Below are positions 46,328 through 60,700 of a DNA stretch of 64,000 bases, one piece after another. Position 1 is the first letter of the stretch, and each line of letters starts with the position of its first letter. The notes beneath the pieces were generated by a model. It worked only from the letters and a program-made list of their open reading frames with translations, searched no databases and was not told the origin of the DNA. Made by a program: the position numbers and the translations under genes. The DNA is from Ditylenchus dipsaci (Eukaryota; Nematoda; Chromadorea; Rhabditida; Anguinidae), in assembly GCA_004194705.1 (NCBI GenBank), contig SADC01001093.1, positions 1-64,000 of the forward strand, read 5' to 3'.

Positions 46328-48737
46328 TCAGTTCAAGTGGAAACCCTTTCATAGGTGGCAGCTAGCAGTCTCTCCCTCAGAATCTCTGCACAACTATACT
46401 CCGGCAACTTTAGGTAGTGGACACAGGTGTTGACTGATGGAAAAGAGCCATCCCCACTGCCCACTTTGCGCACAACTGTTAGCCGAGGGTGGAGATTGGC
46501 AAGACCTCCTGGTGGAAGTGAAGAACAACCAGTAGTAAACTGCAGAAAACCTTTGCGCTAAAATAATTACTTTCAATTAATGAATTCACAGGATATCGCA
46601 GAAAAAGTAAATTGGTGTTTTTCTTCTACATTTTTATTGCATTTTTAGTAAGAAATTAATTTTCCATGCATAATAGCAATTTTCCGGCATCAGAAATACA
46701 TTTTGATCAACTTCAAATTTTTTTCTCAGGAGCTTGCCTGTCCAAACCTAATGTCTAGTGGCTAGTCTATCCCACAAAACCTCAAAGATTTCGATATGAG
46801 AAAATTTGGTCAAAAAACAAATTGGAATTTAAATCAATGGCTCTGTCCGCAATCGAGTCGACCCGTCAACTTTTTAGGGTCACAAGTGCCAAAATATAAA
46901 TTTTTAGTTGAGAAAGTGCCAAATCTGATTTTTATGATCCCCACTCAACTTTTCGAGCTCTACAAGATGGCTCTAATAGAAATATGAAATCTTGTCTCTA
47001 AAAAGTTTTAGCAAATGTTGACCCCTAAATTGACCACTCAACTTTTTTTGCACCAATTTTCATACGTCTAAATTTCAAAAATCACTCGAAAAAAAACTGT
47101 CTAAATTTTAGTGCAGAGCACAAAAAAATTGACCTAGGGTCATAAATATCAAAATACAATAATTTTAAAAGAAATATTGACATTTTTTGAATTTAAGAAA
47201 AAGTTGACCCTGAAAGTTGACCCCGACTCTGGACAGGGCCAATCCACTTATCTACAGAATTCCAATTAACATTTATTTTTACATAAAATTCAAGTAAATT
47301 TACCTCAGCTGCGTTCATGTTAACTAAGACGTCAACAAAGTGCAGGAAGCCAGCTGAATCTCGGCTATATCCTAGTTTGGGCTCAGTATATTTCATAATG
47401 TCGTCCCGAGTCCATTGAGGGCATTGTTCGCCAGAGAGCAAAACCTAATAGGCAAAACATATTAAAAAATAATAAGCTTGAGATTTGTTTAAAATTTTAC
47501 CTGCACTTCAGATGGTGTAAAAGCTGTGAGTGAACTTAATGGGAAAACCAGATCAAATCCTTGTCGGAAGGCTGTTACCTAAAACAATAGTGTGATTACT
47601 CAGCTTACATTACAAATTTAAAACAAATTAATATGTGATGGCTTTTAATTGACCATATTTTTTACTGACCTGCTCCCGAATACCCGTATTCAAGTAGAAG
47701 TCCAAGCACTTTTCCACATACTCCTCTACATTGTCTGCTGTCACATCCACTTTGGACCCCTGTTCAACCAGCTCAATCTCCTTGTAAGCGAATATGGAGG
47801 AGGGTGGATTGAGCACAAAGCTCAGACCCAAGTCGTCTACACTGCATTCACCGTGATCTTGCTCTCCTAACTTGAGTTTAAGACCAGCAATGGATTCTTT
47901 CTTGGCTGACTCTGTTAGTTTGCAGTCATTTTCAATAGCTTGTTTTTGTTGGATGAATTGTTGAAGAGAGCGCAGAAAGTTGGCCTTCAAAGGATGTATT
48001 TGTGCCAGATCGTCAATTGTTGTCAAGGGACTGAAGTAGCTGTTAGAAGAGTGACTGGACTTGGTGATCTGAATTTGAAACTAATGTGAAGGTGGATGTA
48101 TATATTTTATGAAAATTCCTACCTCGGGCGACAACATTAATCTCAAAAATGTGGTAGACAGTGGTATGTCCACCAATCTATTGTCTTGCATCACTTTAGC
48201 CAAAAAGATTCCGAAAATGCGGAACAGCGAGGAAACTTTTTTAGTGTCCTCAGTTCCCTGGGGCAAGAATGCGGGGAACAGGCCACCTATTCGACGCACA
48301 TAATACCTGCAATATTTCTATTACTTAATCCAATCCGAAAGTAAGAAAGCCTTACCCAGGAGGTTTAGCCCCTTCTCCCAGATCTAATTCATGTGCTTCC
48401 AGCTGGGTCTGATGCTCATCTAAGTCATCACACAACCACATGGTTAGTGATTTTCGCTGAAATTCGGCAGCCACAAGAGCATAGAACTCAAGAGTGGGCC
48501 AAGACCAGTGCCCTCCTCTCCGAAATACTCAATCTCGAGCACTGACTTGCGAATAGCATGGAAATTCATTACTCTAATGGCGTTTTCCAGCAACAAATCA
48601 TCATTTCGGTGAACTTTGATCCGCTCATGCTTTATTCTACCAATTCTGTACTCTGGGTAGTGGTCTTCACGTCTAGAACCAGCTAGATTCGAGGATCCAG
48701 CAGAAGATGTTGACGACGACCGGTTTTGGTCAAGGAT
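46328..48737 (-). other. hecd-1: HECT domain exons of hecd-1
   Basis: The N lobe starts with [14 protein letters not shown] and has [24 protein letters not shown] (after correcting a CCC run at about 48496) and [12 protein letters not shown]. The C lobe has [32 protein letters not shown] and [15 protein letters not shown]. The catalytic Cys is the codon at 46423-46425 (NTC in front of VHYLKLP). All hallmark residues are present, so the ligase should be active once the frame errors are removed. Confidence 0.93.
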
Positions 48738-51700
48738 CTGCAAATGCACTTTTAATTGATGGATAATTTTGCAAAAAGGCTAGAATTTTCCGGCTTTTCG
48801 TTGCATAGAGTATTAGAGCTAGGATCCACCCACATCCCACCCTTTCATTTTGTAATTTTCATCAATTTTTTGATGAATGGGATACAGTCTTCTTTCGATA
48901 TAGTTTAGGTGCTAAAAGTTCGTTCCCACCTAAGGTACGACACTTTTTTACCTCTATTTTTGAAAACTTTTACCAAATCTGATTTGTCCGCCTAATCAGA
49001 AACATCGCAAGGATTTCCATTTTGCCGGTCGTTTTGTAAATAGCGACAGTTTTGCCCAAAAGACCTGCGCCTCCATATATATAGTGTAGCCCTTTTTTTT
49101 TGAAAATAATGTTTTTTGGGGGTGGGTGTTTTTTGGAGGTTTACTAAAGGGGGGTAAACTTGTTGCGAAAAATTGACTGAGCGGATCAGAATTCCAGTCG
49201 GATGGGCTTAACACGGGAACGGCTGTACGTCCTGATGGTATGTCTTTGTGCAGAATTTCACGCTGAGCACGATGGTGAAAAAAAATTGAAAAAAAGTAAC
49301 TCTACGGTAGTCAGCGGCCTTTGTGAACCATCAATGTCACGACTTTTGCCTATGCCACTTCAAAGAGGTAAAGAATGCCACTGTTTCAATATATTTTTAT
49401 ATTTCATGTGCAAAAGAAAGCGCAGATTGCGAGCTTTCAAATGACATATTGTGGAGGTTTTTATGACAATCATATGATAATTTTTTGGCTCACAGAAACC
49501 ATTGTGTTTTTTTTCAAAAACGTTGTTCATACAAAAATATGTACAAATAAATGTGGAAACGCCGTTTTTTAATTTATGGTTGATACTGTTCGATAGAGCA
49601 AGAAAAACTGCACCAGATAGTGCTTTAAAGTAGCCTGCAACCAAGCTTTTTGAGTGTCTAGCAAAGGTTCAAAAGTAAATCCCAAAATGCATCTTGACCT
49701 GAAACTTCGATTTCGCTACATAAATCTGAAATTCTGACACCTGATTCGTGTTCAGTATGGTCGATTTACTTGAGAAACTGTCAATTGATTATCACAATCA
49801 TTGTCAAATTTCAAATTCCGCTCGAGACAAAAATTATTTAAATTCAAAATTTTTCAAATTTCAAATAATTTTTGTCTCGAGCGGAATTTGAAATTTGACA
49901 ATGATTGTGATAGTCAATTGACAGTTTCTCAATCAAATTTCGAAATCGAGTTTCTCATTCGAAATCGAAGTTTCAGGTCAAGATGCATTTTGGGATTTAC
50001 TTTTGAACCTTTGCTAAACACTCAAAAAGCTTGGTTGCAGGCTACTTTAAAGCACTATCTGGTGCAGTTTTTCTTGCTCTGTCGAACAGTATCAACCATA
50101 AATTTAAAAACGGCGTTTCCAAATTTATTTGTACATATTTTTGTATGAACAACGTTTTAAAAAAAACACAATGGTTTCTGTGAGCCAAAAAATTATCATA
50201 TGATTGTCATAAATACCTCCACAATATGTCATTTGAAAGCTCGCAATCTGCGCTTTCTTTTGCACATGAAATATAAAAAATATATTAAAACAGTGGCATT
50301 CTTTACATCTTTGAAGTGTCATAGGCAAAAGTCGTGACATTGATGGTTCCCAAAAGCCGCTGACTACCGTAGAGTTACTTTTTTTCAATTTTTTTTTCAC
50401 CATCGTGCTCAGCGTGAAATTCTGCACAAGGGCATACCATCAGGACGTACAGCCGTTCCCGTGTTAAGAGAATCGACGGACGAAAACGGCAGTTCTAGGT
50501 TCTTTCTTTGGACACCATAGGCGCGACCGTTTCGCCTATGGTGTCCAAAGCTGTGATGGATGTGCACACCCAATATCGAATATTTCAAACTGTTAGGTTC
50601 GATTCCCAGCGGGTGAATAACCTATTTTCTTACTTTATATTTGATATATATCGAGGTTTGACTGTACTGTGTTTCCACAGTTGTGATTATATTGATTTTT
50701 TTAGGCTTCTATTTTCGGTGGCTTTATTGCCATTGGAATTTGATCAATAGCAAAGCGAACGGGTGAACACGCTGCTCACCCAGCCAGCTATCAACCAAAT
50801 AGTGCAAAGAAGCCTGCAAGCCACTTTGTCTATATGCCAGCTAAAGAGAAAGACTTCCCCCTGCCTAAAAATTCTGAATTTTCGTAGACATCTCATTGAT
50901 AGAGTATTAGAGCTAGGATCCACCCACATCCCACCCTTTCATTCTGGAATTTTCATCAATTTTTTGATGAATGGGATACAGTCTTCTTTCGATATAGTTT
51001 AGGTGCTAAAAGTTCGTTCCCACCTAAGGTACGACACTTTTTTACCTCTATTTTTGAAAACTTTACCAAATCTGATTTGTCCGCCTAATCAGAAACATCG
51101 CAAGGATTTCCATTTTGCCGGTCGTTTTGTAAATAGCGACAGTTTTGCCCAAAAGACCTGCGCCTCCATATATATAGTGTAGCCCTTTTTTTTTGAAAAT
51201 AATGTTTTTTTGGGGGGGTGTTTTTTGGAGGTTTACTAAAGGGGGGTAAACTTGTTGCGAAAAATTGACTGAGCGGATCAGAATTCCAGTCGGATGGGCT
51301 TAACACGGGAACGGCTGTACGTCCTGATGGTATGTCTTTGTGCAGAATTTCACGCTGAGCACGATGGTGAAAAAAAAATTGGAAAAAAGTAACTCTACGG
51401 TAGTCAGCGGCTTTTGTGAACCATCAATGTCACGACTTTTGCCTATGCCACTTCAAAGAGGTAAAGAATGCCACTGTTTCAATATATTTTTTATATTTCA
51501 TGTGCAAAAGAAAGCGCAGATTGCGAGCTTTCAAATGACATATTGTGGAGGTTTTTATGACAATCATATGATAATTTTTTGGCTCACAGAAACCATTGTG
51601 TTTTTTTTCAAAAACGTTGTTCATACAAAAATATGTACAAATAAATGTGGAAACGCCGTTTTTTAATTTATGGTTGATACTGTTCGATAGAGCAAGAAAA

Positions 51701-54700
51701 ACTGCACCAGATAGTGCTTTAAAGTAGCCTGCAAACAAGCTTTTTGAGTGTCTAGCAAAGGTTCAAAAGTAAATCCCAAAATGCATCTTGACCTGAAACT
51801 TCGATTTCGCTACATAAATCTGAAATTCTGACACCTGATTCGTGTTCAATATGGCCGATTTACTTGGGAAACTGTCAATTGATTATCACAATCATTGTCA
51901 AATTTCAAATTCCGCTCGAGACAAAAATTATTTGAAATTTAAAAAATTTTGAATTTAAATAATTTTTGTATCGACTGGAGTTGAACATTTGACAGTGATT
52001 GTGATAATCAATTGACAGTCTTTTAAGTAAATCGACCATGCTGAACTCAAATCGAGTGTCAGAATTTCAGATTTATGTAGCAAAATTGAAGTTTAAGGTC
52101 AAGATGCCTTTTGGGATATACGTTTGAACCTTTGCTAAACACTCGAAAAGCTTGATTGCAGGCTACTTTAAAGCACTGTCTGGTGCAGTTTTTCTTGCTC
52201 TCTCGAACAGTATCAACCATAAACTTAAAAACGGCGTTTCCGATTTATTTGTACATATTTTTGTATGAACAACGTTTTTGAAAAAAAAACACAATGGTTT
52301 CTGTGAGCCAAAAAATTATCATATGATTGTCATAAAAACCTCCACAATATGTCATTTGAAAGCTCGCAATCTGCGCTTTCTTTTGCACATGAAATATAAA
52401 AAATATATTAAAACAGTGGCATTCTTTACTTCTTTGAAGTGGCATAGGCAAAAGTCGTGACATTGATGGTTCACAAAGGCCGCTGACCACCGTAGACTTA
52501 CTTTTTTCAATTTTTTTTTCCACCATCCTGCTCAGCGTGAAATTCTGCACAAGGACATACCATCAGGACGTACAGCCATTCCCGTGTTTATCGCTTAGAA
52601 TTGCACGTTATTCCACTTTAAACCACCCTAAACTAAGTTTCTGAGCGATTAAGCCCATCTGACTGGAATTCTGATCCACTCAGTCGATTTTTCGCCACAA
52701 GTTTACCCCCTTTAGTATACCCCCAAAAACAATTATTTTCGGCTTTTGGCCATTCTGGAGCGGGTCCTAAGCCATCTGGTTTTCGCCTACACTGAAATTT
52801 TTACAAAATTGACCAAATTTAATTTTAAAAAATTTTAATTGCTGATTTCGTGCCAAGAAACTACAGCGAAGACAAAAATAGTTACACGCTGTAACTATTA
52901 TTTTTAAATTATTACTTGCGTGGCGAGAAATAGTTACAAGAATAGTTACAAAGGTCAAAATAGTTACAGGCTGTAACTATTTTTCAAATGCAAAAATTTG
53001 TAACTATTTCCCGCAAATAGTTACAAAAGCTCATCCCTGGGCGGGAATGAACTTTTTGCTCCTGCACTTTTTCGAGAGTAGACTGCCTCTCGACATTCTC
53101 CTTAAAAATGAATCACCTGGTCTCTCCTGTTCTGCAGCCAAACAATAGCCCTTGAAGTTCCAAATGCTGTGGCATGGAGGTGCATACTCCTAGTATCCAC
53201 TGAAAAAAGACACGGGTAGTCGAAGACTAACTGATTGCACCATTCTGGCAAGGCTTTGGCACAAACAATCAACGGGTCAGTTAAACTTTGGGTCAGTTTT
53301 TGAGTTAGTTTGCAACTATGAAAAACTTCATTCGGCAGTGCTATTTGCGACTTGTCTGCAAGGGAGTGCAGCTTTTGGATCAAGTCCAGCGACTGAAATT
53401 TACATTTATCATTCTTTATTTAACGTTTTTCCCACCTGTCTGACCAGTCCATCCGCACTCTCCTTGGCTTCATTATCCAGCTGTGGCTTGCCTAATTGGA
53501 TGGAGACGGAGTTTTCACCTTCTGGATTCTCATATATGAGCGTATAAGTGGGCTCCCACACCCTTTTCTGCTTCTCAGCAGCTTTTTGACCCCATTCTGT
53601 AGCATTCATAATTTCCTGAATGTAGTAGAATATGGAGGCGTCATCATTGCTGAGTTCTACTGTTTGGTCTGGAATGTTGGCTAGATTGGGCCCTTTCAGG
53701 TATATTCGCAGTTTGGTGGATGCACTGGCTACAGCTAGGGAAGACTGCCTAACCATGGTGGACCCTTTTCGAGTGTAGACTGATGGAATGCTTTCTGTTA
53801 GCTCGTTGGTCAGCTCAACTTCTTGGGTCTGAATATATGAGATATGTTTGCGAAACTGAAAAAAATATATTTATCCTCAAGTCAACCGTACCTGATTCAC
53901 ATTAGTCCTTCCTGGTCGTGGGTCAAAAGCTGGAATTAAGGCCTCCAGTTGCCTCCTCAACACAAAGTCATCGTCCCACACCCTAGCTGTTTTCTTGAAG
54001 TTTCTGCTGCCTGAGTTGGCTCTGTCATCTCCATTATTGTTTCCAGCACCTTCCGCCCCTTCAAATCTTCCCTCTTCTCCCATGAATATTTGGCGCCAGC
54101 TGAGTTTAGGCTCAGCTCCTTCTGCAGCACCCAAGTGAGTGGTTGATCCATTGCTAAACCCTCCAGCAGTTCTACTTCCAGTGGCTGATCCAGAGCTGGT
54201 GTTTGAGAATTGGCGTCTCAGCGCAGCTGCTGCTGAGGCCAAAGACTCTACTTGGTTCTGGAAAGCAATGGAGGCAGATGCCATTCCAGCTGGACCACTT
54301 CCCACTGCCCCAGCTGCCCTGCTATTGGCACCAGGGAAGGAGGCTTGCTCAAAACTGACCACTTCATCGGATCCCTCACAATTGTTCTCGATCAGATTCT
54401 GATGGGCTTGGAATTCATCTTCGTAGATTTCGTTCTCTAACTCATCAGCGTCGAAACTCCCAATTATGCCGCTGGAGTCCATAACTTGGTGCATCATGCC
54501 CTGAGAACATCGGCATAGTTGCCCAGTTTGAGACGAAGGCCCATGCCTAGGTTGGCCAGCTGGCGACGAGATTGAGCGTTGGAAGAAGAACTGCTAGTTA
54601 TGGAGTCGTCGTTGTTGGTGCTACTATTCAACTGCTGAAGAGCGGTCTGTGCGGCTGAAGGCGTGGGATGACTGCCGGCATTGCCTTCCGACACAAGGTC

Positions 54701-57700
54701 TTCTATAAAATGTGTTATTAGGTTTGCGATAAATCGTATGAAACGTTTTTGCACCAGCGCGGATTATGAAAAAATCCGCCACAAGCGAGTCCGGCCAACT
54801 TTTCCCATTTCTTGAATTTTTAATTTTTTTGGTTGTTTCATGCATTTTTTTAATTATATGCAAATCCCATCGCAAAATTTGGCGGCATCGGGCCATTTTT
54901 CCAATTACCCAAATTATTTGCATATAAGCTGCAACTCACGTAGCAAAGCAGAGCCCATGTAATTGCTCAAAAAAGCTTGCTCCACTTCCTGCGAATTTTC
55001 AGGCAACTCTCCCCTTCGCCTCCCGAAGCCATCAACATCTCGCTGTAAGCATCGACCAGACCTCCATAGAATTCTTGAGAATTGATAAACTCATCCATAC
55101 ACTCCACATCTACAATATCACTTAGAAAGCGGCTGGCGGAGGAGTTAGTTGAAGTTCTGCTCAGTGCTGTGTTTCTGCCTTTAGGGAGCACTACATTAGT
55201 TTCCACTCGTTCAACTAAAACACCACTAAGCTCTTCTGGTTCATCAATTATAGGCTGTTCAGCTTTTTCTGACTCCTCTTCCTCATCTTCCTCCATGAAA
55301 AGCATAGGATCTTCCATCAAGCTGGAGGCTGGCACAAAACTTCTTTGTCGCTGTTGTCGGGCACTGGGAACGGTTGGGCCCACCAGATCTGGCTCACTGG
55401 CACTCAAATTCTTAGAGTTGGAAGATCGCTTGGGTGGGTTAGCGCCTGATTGATGGTGGTGATGGTCTTTTTCCAAGGAAACAGCGGATTGACTAGTGCC
55501 CAGCAGCTGGTGACTTCCTTGGTGTTTGGAGGACATTGAGAGGACTGGCTGAGACCCTCCCCCGAAAGTGCTGGCAGCAACTGAGGTTTGAATGGTGTTG
55601 GAGGTGGGGGTGTGCATGCTTTGACTACTTCCATCCAGTTGTTCGCTGCTTGGGCACACTGTTTCACTTCCTGCAAATAATGAATTTTTATAAAAATCTA
55701 CTTGCGATTTTGCTGAACCCGATGGAAAATTTTGAATTTCTCATACCACTTCTCATAAAAATATCTTTATTCCTGGGATTGACACAAATTTCACAAGTAT
55801 TACCGAAAGGTCTAGGTTCAGGGGTTGCATTACTTGGAGTCTGCTCTCCATCGCTGCCCACCACTTCAGGAATTCTGTCTCCATAAATACGCGATCTAGC
55901 CAACAGATTCTCAAGAGATGGGGTTTGGTGTTGCAATGACTCAGCACTGGCTGCTTGGTTGGTGGATGCCACTGTATATCCCTTAGGCTTCTGGCGCTCC
56001 TAAATTTGCAACATTAAATGGTTTTTCCTAAATTCTACCATTATTTGAAACACTTACATCAAACAAATTAGTTGTAGACATGGACTTTTGCTGGCTTATA
56101 GAAGACCCTTGTGCAGTCGACGAGCTTAATCCCTTGCTTGCAGTCTTACTCAAATCAAGCAACTGCTGACTGCTTCCACTGCTCTCCTCAGAACCGTCAA
56201 ATTGTAGTTTTTGACCTCAATGGACACCTCCCCCTCATTCATCATTGCGAGCATGGCTCTGGCCTGGTCCATGGCTGACTCCATCACTGCTCCACTGCTC
56301 TTCTTGCTGCTTCCCCTTTCCCGTTTGGCTGGCACTTCCTGGAAGTACTGCTCACCCAATGCTGAGGGATGGTTTCCTGAGGGTTGACGGATCTGCCGCA
56401 GTGTCTTGCCTCGTTGATAGGAAGCGAGCAGGGCCATGGCTGAAGCTTCGGAAGATTTTTCATCTGCCAGCTCCACATCAAATTTGCCTTGATGACCATA
56501 TCGATAAGAGTTGACGCTGCCATCAAAGTCCCATTGGACATCCACCCAGCCGGAGTCAGCCCCAACAATGGCCTTTTGACTGGAGCTAGACTGACTCCAA
56601 CAACTGTGCCCTTGCCACCATTATGCTGATTTGACCATGTCCAGTCTGAACTTGGCTGCACTCTTTGACCTATTTGAAGCTGTACGGGGTTAGATATTGA
56701 CTTGTTGCTCAGAGTATATTGACTTTTTGTGATAGCATCTGCAGGCGGTGGAGTTGGTTGGCTTGAACTGGGGTAGGAGTGTTGTCAGCGGAGGCTAGTG
56801 GGGTCTTGTTACTACCTTCTTCTGGGTCAGTAGTGCTGGTGTCGACTAAAAGGTCTGGTTTTACTACTGATGAAGTTGGTTTGGAGGAGGAGGTGCTGGA
56901 TATGGGCAGGGATGTTCGGCCTGTGCGACGATAACGGAGAATTCTGTAAAGGTTGTTATATTAAAATGGTAAAGTTGACTGTAAAGCTAGTTTAACTTTT
57001 CGCCTTGGCTTTTTGCGGTTTGGCATTTGGCTTTCCGCCTTGAAAGACTAAAGGCACGTTCACAATGAGTGTCGACCTGAGTGTGAGATTTGACGTGTTT
57101 GGGATGCTCTACTTTTTTTTGGGCGGCGGTAAATTGAACCTATACAAATTGAACCTCGGTAAATTGAACCTGAGGTAAAATGAACCTAAAAATTTGTCTT
57201 GAAAGGATTTTTTTATTCAAATGAGATTTTTTCCAGTCCGATTGCCAGATCACAGTGTTTCAAGGGAGGCAGCATATTCCGCCGGGGTGAATTCCTCGTT
57301 CGGTAAATTTACCCGTGGTAAATCCGCGCACGAAATTTCTGAAGTCACAGTTTCGAATCCTGGTGATAGTAAACATTATTTTTTCTGGAATAACAGTCCT
57401 GAATTAACTTTAATAAGACCAGTAAGTCTTTGCCCTGTTAACTGTTTTAGTCCACCCAATCTATATCCGAGTACAGGTGGTGAATCTAGATGACCACCTG
57501 AAAATTTTTTTACACCATGTTTGCAAACTACTCTCTCTTTCTCTAATTATTTTTATCCTTAATTCTAGGGTTTCATTCGGTCGGCTTTTTAGATTGTTTA
57601 GTTTAAGAAAACCGGTTTTTTAAACCCGGTTTTCGGTTAACCGACCGGTTGGGCTGATCGGTCGAATGCAACCCTACTTAATTTTTTCAAAAATAAATTT

Positions 57701-60700
57701 TTTTCAAACCACTTCTTAACATTCAAACATAAGGACAATCATTGTGTGCTTCAGTTAAGTGAAATTGCTCACCACGAGATAAGCACTTTGAGTATTGGCA
57801 AATGAAAACTCCACAATCAAATGTATTTTCAATCGTCTCAAGACAAATTTTTAGGTTCAATTTACCTCAGGTTCAATTTACCGCGGTTCAATTTGTATAG
57901 GTTCAATTTACCTAGAGCCCTTTTTTCTTTACTAAAACTTTTTTCTGTTAGTACCATTTTGTAGATAAGATTCAGGGCTTCAAAATGAGCTATTGACAAG
58001 AAACATCTGATAAAAAAGATTGGGGTAAAGATGCACCACACTCAGGCCCGCACCCGAACGGGTCCTGAGCATTTTTATCAAACATTTTACAATCAAGTGT
58101 AGCTTGTCAATAGCTCATTTTTAAGCCCTGAATCTCAGCTACAAAATGGTACCAACAAAAAAAGTTTCAGTGAAAAAAGTACAGCTATTTCCGCGTCAAA
58201 AACACGCCAAATCTCACACTCAGGTCGGCATTCATTGTGAACGTGCCTTAAAGGGCCATTGCCACCTGTTTTGAACTGTCCCCGCCAATTCAAATTTTCG
58301 TGCCTAATCATTCAACTTCTGTACTGATTTTTCAACTTGGTTTCTAACAAAACAAGGCCTAGAATTTAATTTTAGGTATAGTTTTGTTAGAAACCAAGTT
58401 GAAAAATTCGTACAGAATTTCAATGATTCAGAAAAAAATTTGAACTGGCGGGGACAACCGTTGTCGGAGACGGCATGGCTCTTTAATGGCCGGAAATTTT
58501 TACCGAAAAAATTCTATTGCCAATTTTTAAAATTATATGGCCAAAACTAAATATATCCCTAAAAATATGGTGCAGGACTTTTAAAGTTTAAAACCTGAGA
58601 CCATAGACTAACCTTAATTTATTATTGTTGGCTCCGCCAGGCAATTGCTTGAATATTTCATCCTCTGTAGCAGCTGCTGCCAACAACAAGCCCTCATTGT
58701 GAACTACTCCTCCCTTCTGACCACCAAATCCGTAACTTGAAGGCGGTGTGTCGATTTGAGCAGTGGCAGCAGCTAATGCGGCAGCCTTCTCTGCCTTTTG
58801 CTGTTTTCTGACTAATCTAAGGCTGGCTGCTGTGGGAGGTCTGCTGTAGTGCAGATTGCTTAGTGTTGAGGCTGAAAAATGCTTGATATAAGCATATGGA
58901 TATATTTTTTCGGTGAACCATGCCTTTGGATTCAGCTCCACTGCTGGCATGAGCACCATCTTTACTAAATCCACCTGGACTACTGTTTGAGCTTTTTCTG
59001 CTTTGCTTTTTAGAAGAAGATGAAGAAGCGGCTAAAGAAGAAGTAATGGGAGTGGGATGTTGAGGCTTGCTTCTGCTTGCTGGTTGAAGGATGGGTGGAG
59101 CTTCCAAAGGCTTCAGCTCAGTGTCCTATAATTTGTGAATGGCGATTATTTGTGATTTATTTTCGGCAGTACGATCTCACAACCTATTGACCGAACTACA
59201 AATTGGAAAAAACTGCAAAAAACTGCAGGTACGCTTTTTCAGGTTGAATTTCGCCCATTTAAAAGTGCGATTCTTGGTGTAAGTTTCCCCGTTTTTTTGT
59301 AATTTTCAGCTATTTTCGGCTTAATTTTAAATTAGCTATTTTTTTGCCGAGTACTCAAAAATTACTTACAATCACATCCACCACCGTGCCATACACTTCG
59401 AAGCCTGACAATGACAAGTAGTGAGTGATGTTGCTGCTGTTCTTGCCGTTCTGAGCCACTCTCAAGTATCGGTAAGGTCCCTGGCCCGGCTCTATGGCTA
59501 TGGGCCAAGTAGCTGTGGAGCCCGGCTCATTCAGAGACTGATCATCACTGTGAGCAAGGAGCATCTCCCACACGTGGTTGTCCTTGGAGCCCTAAAACAA
59601 GTTTGCAAACAAACTAACTAATAGAACAAACCAACTACCTACCTGTAAAAGCCAATTTCTCAGAGCTGATCGACCATAGCCTTGAGCATGTCTGAGGGTG
59701 TATGCAGACGGAAAAATTAGCACTCCAAGATCCATGGTGAAATTGGAATCGCTGCAATTTTGGTTTTTAAAAGTGATTCAAGATCAGCAATAAAACATAC
59801 ACAGAATCACTGGTATGGCAGTTCAGGCTTGTGACCTCCCTGCTAAAAATATCTTCTGGCTGTCCGTATGGTTGTTTGGCTCCATCCGAGCAGCACACAT
59901 TAACTACTCTGACCAAAGCAGGATTAAACCAATGATCGGTGGATCTTCCATTGGTTCCTAGGTACCAGATCAGGCCTAAAGTAAAAAAAGATAGATTTTA
60001 AGCCAACCCTTACTTGCAACCCAACCAACCATTGGTGTCAAAGTCAGAATCATACTCCAGTAGCAACTTCTCAGACTTGAGTTTCAAGGCCTTGATTTCC
60101 CTCACAAATGAGAGATCAGCTCTAGCATAGTCGTGCCACTTCTTGGCCATCATTCCCAGTAAGAATTGGCGGAGAGAGCCAACAGTAGCCAGTGGTTCTG
60201 CTTTCATTAGTCGGTTAGATCTGTTCAAAAATAGTTTCTGGGAATCTGCTTCTGGATTGGCCTGCTCTAATCGGAAACGGATGCGTCGGGTCAGTAGTTG
60301 CATGCCGAAGGGGGACCCTCCTGGAGTATCATACAGATTTTGGGGAAACGCTCACAAGCTTCCAGTACAAGAACTATTTTGCGAATCAAGTAGCTGAGAT
60401 GCCTGGCCTCAGAAAAGGTCTGTAAAAATAAATTTTGGTTTAAATTTTAAAATAAAGTTTGGAAAAGTGTACTTCTGTGAAACATTTGGCTATGGCTTTA
60501 GATCCGTTTTCTAGAGCAACTTTGACTAGTTGAAGCAGTGCGGGCACAACATCTGAGATGGACACTTCGAATGTAGAGAGCAATCGCTCATTGGATATGG
60601 CATCTCGCACTTGGGTGAGAGTCTTTTTCAGCTAAAAAATAGGTTTTTAAACCAATTTAGCCAGATACTCTATTTATTGTGGATAGGTCAGGGATGAGCT

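Noticed and set aside
48996..49214. Repeated 72-73-codon ORFs here and at 51085-51306
   Set aside because: They belong to the duplicated foldback elements and show no protein family resemblance.
55082..55886. Plus-strand ORFs over the hecd-1 linker exons
   Set aside because: They are antisense shadows. The minus strand continues the HECTD1 order with matching splice phases.
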